Origin: Anaerolineaceae bacterium
Lineage (GTDB): Bacteria; Chloroflexota; Anaerolineae; JAAYZQ01
Assembly: GCA_012514775.1 (NCBI GenBank)
Contig: JAAYZQ010000060.1
Span: 1 to 5,513, forward strand
Length of the DNA stretch: 5,513 nt
Direction: 5' to 3'
How positions within the stretch are numbered: the stretch's first letter is position 1; the number at the start of each line of letters is the position of its first letter. The notes under the pieces were generated by a model. The model did not search any database. It had not been told where the DNA came from and was given only the letters and a program-made list of their open reading frames with translations. The translations under genes were made by a program, and so were the position numbers. This document shows, in pieces, positions 5,426-5,513 of the stretch.

Positions 5426-5513
5426 CCCTGTAAGCCTACCCCGACGAGTCGCCCGTCCCACCTGCCCTGGCGGCCGGTGCCAGGGTGGCCGTCCGGGCCA
5501 GGGGGGACTCCCC
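5426..5513. repeat. 88-bp direct repeat, copy 2, reaching the window edge
   Basis: This is the second copy of 5290-5377, with two substitutions. The match holds to the last base of the window, so the true unit may be longer than 88 bp and more copies may follow. The A-to-G change at 5446 lies at the centre of the CGAC-NN-GTCG inverted arms and leaves the arms intact. Confidence 0.95.

Larger units (their letters stand above)
5246..5513. other. Noncoding repeat-bearing region upstream of the catabolic operon
   Basis: No credible gene is visible here on either strand. From about 5285 to the window end it consists of two copies of an 88-bp sequence and a 48-bp spacer (5378-5425), all GC-rich and packed with short inverted repeats. 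Bases 5246-5284 hold nothing recognisable apart from flanking the promoter. The repeat probably continues beyond the window. Confidence 0.7.

Noticed and set aside
5290..5513. CRISPR array
   Set aside because: Only two repeats are seen, of 88 bp with a 48-bp spacer. That is far longer than CRISPR repeats, and no cas gene is present.
5290..5513. Insertion sequence or transposon end
   Set aside because: No transposase frame, no terminal inverted repeats flanking a gene and no target-site duplication are visible; the repeats are direct.
1..5513. Defence, toxin-antitoxin, phage or secondary-metabolite system
   Set aside because: Every gene fits a common housekeeping, transport or catabolic family; nothing supports a novel system beyond the noncoding repeats.

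Overview
This is a very GC-rich bacterial window (roughly 70% G+C by eye) with good Shine-Dalgarno sequences, short overlaps between genes and one clear sigma70-type promoter. The GC content, the ABC-2 exporter type and the GC-rich hairpin repeats would suit a Chloroflexota-like or another high-GC environmental bacterium. That placement is only inference, because no rRNA or other marker gene is present.

Layout. (1) 1-729, plus strand: the 3' part, probably nearly all, of a RibD C-terminal-domain (dihydrofolate-reductase-like) reductase. A strong hairpin at 746-780 follows it. (2) 822-3516, plus strand: a three-gene ABC-2 exporter operon made of an ATPase (822-1847) and two different membrane permeases (1844-2650 and 2725-3516). 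It matches the known ATPase/permease/permease set COG4586-COG4587-COG3694, whose substrate is not known. (3) 5168-3548, minus strand and convergent with the exporter: a two-gene operon of a fumarylacetoacetate hydrolase (FAH) family enzyme followed by an HpcH/HpaI-family class II aldolase. The two genes overlap by 8 bases, and the pair reads from a good promoter (TTGACA - 17 bp - TAAAGT) at 5217-5245. (4) 5246-5513: noncoding DNA holding two copies of an 88-bp direct repeat with a 136-bp period, rich in hairpin-forming inverted repeats. The second copy runs off the window end.

How the genes work together. The ATPase and two permeases should form one complex with a heteromeric membrane part. 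The FAH-family enzyme and the aldolase should act in one catabolic route, because both families commonly act on 2-oxo acids and the aldolase class releases pyruvate (or a similar 2-oxo acid) plus an aldehyde. Likely routes are degradation of sugar acids or of aromatic-ring cleavage products. The reductase has no visible link to either operon.

I found no defence system, CRISPR array, transposase, phage gene, tRNA or rRNA. All the genes belong to known families. The least explained element is the 136-bp-period repeat at the right edge.
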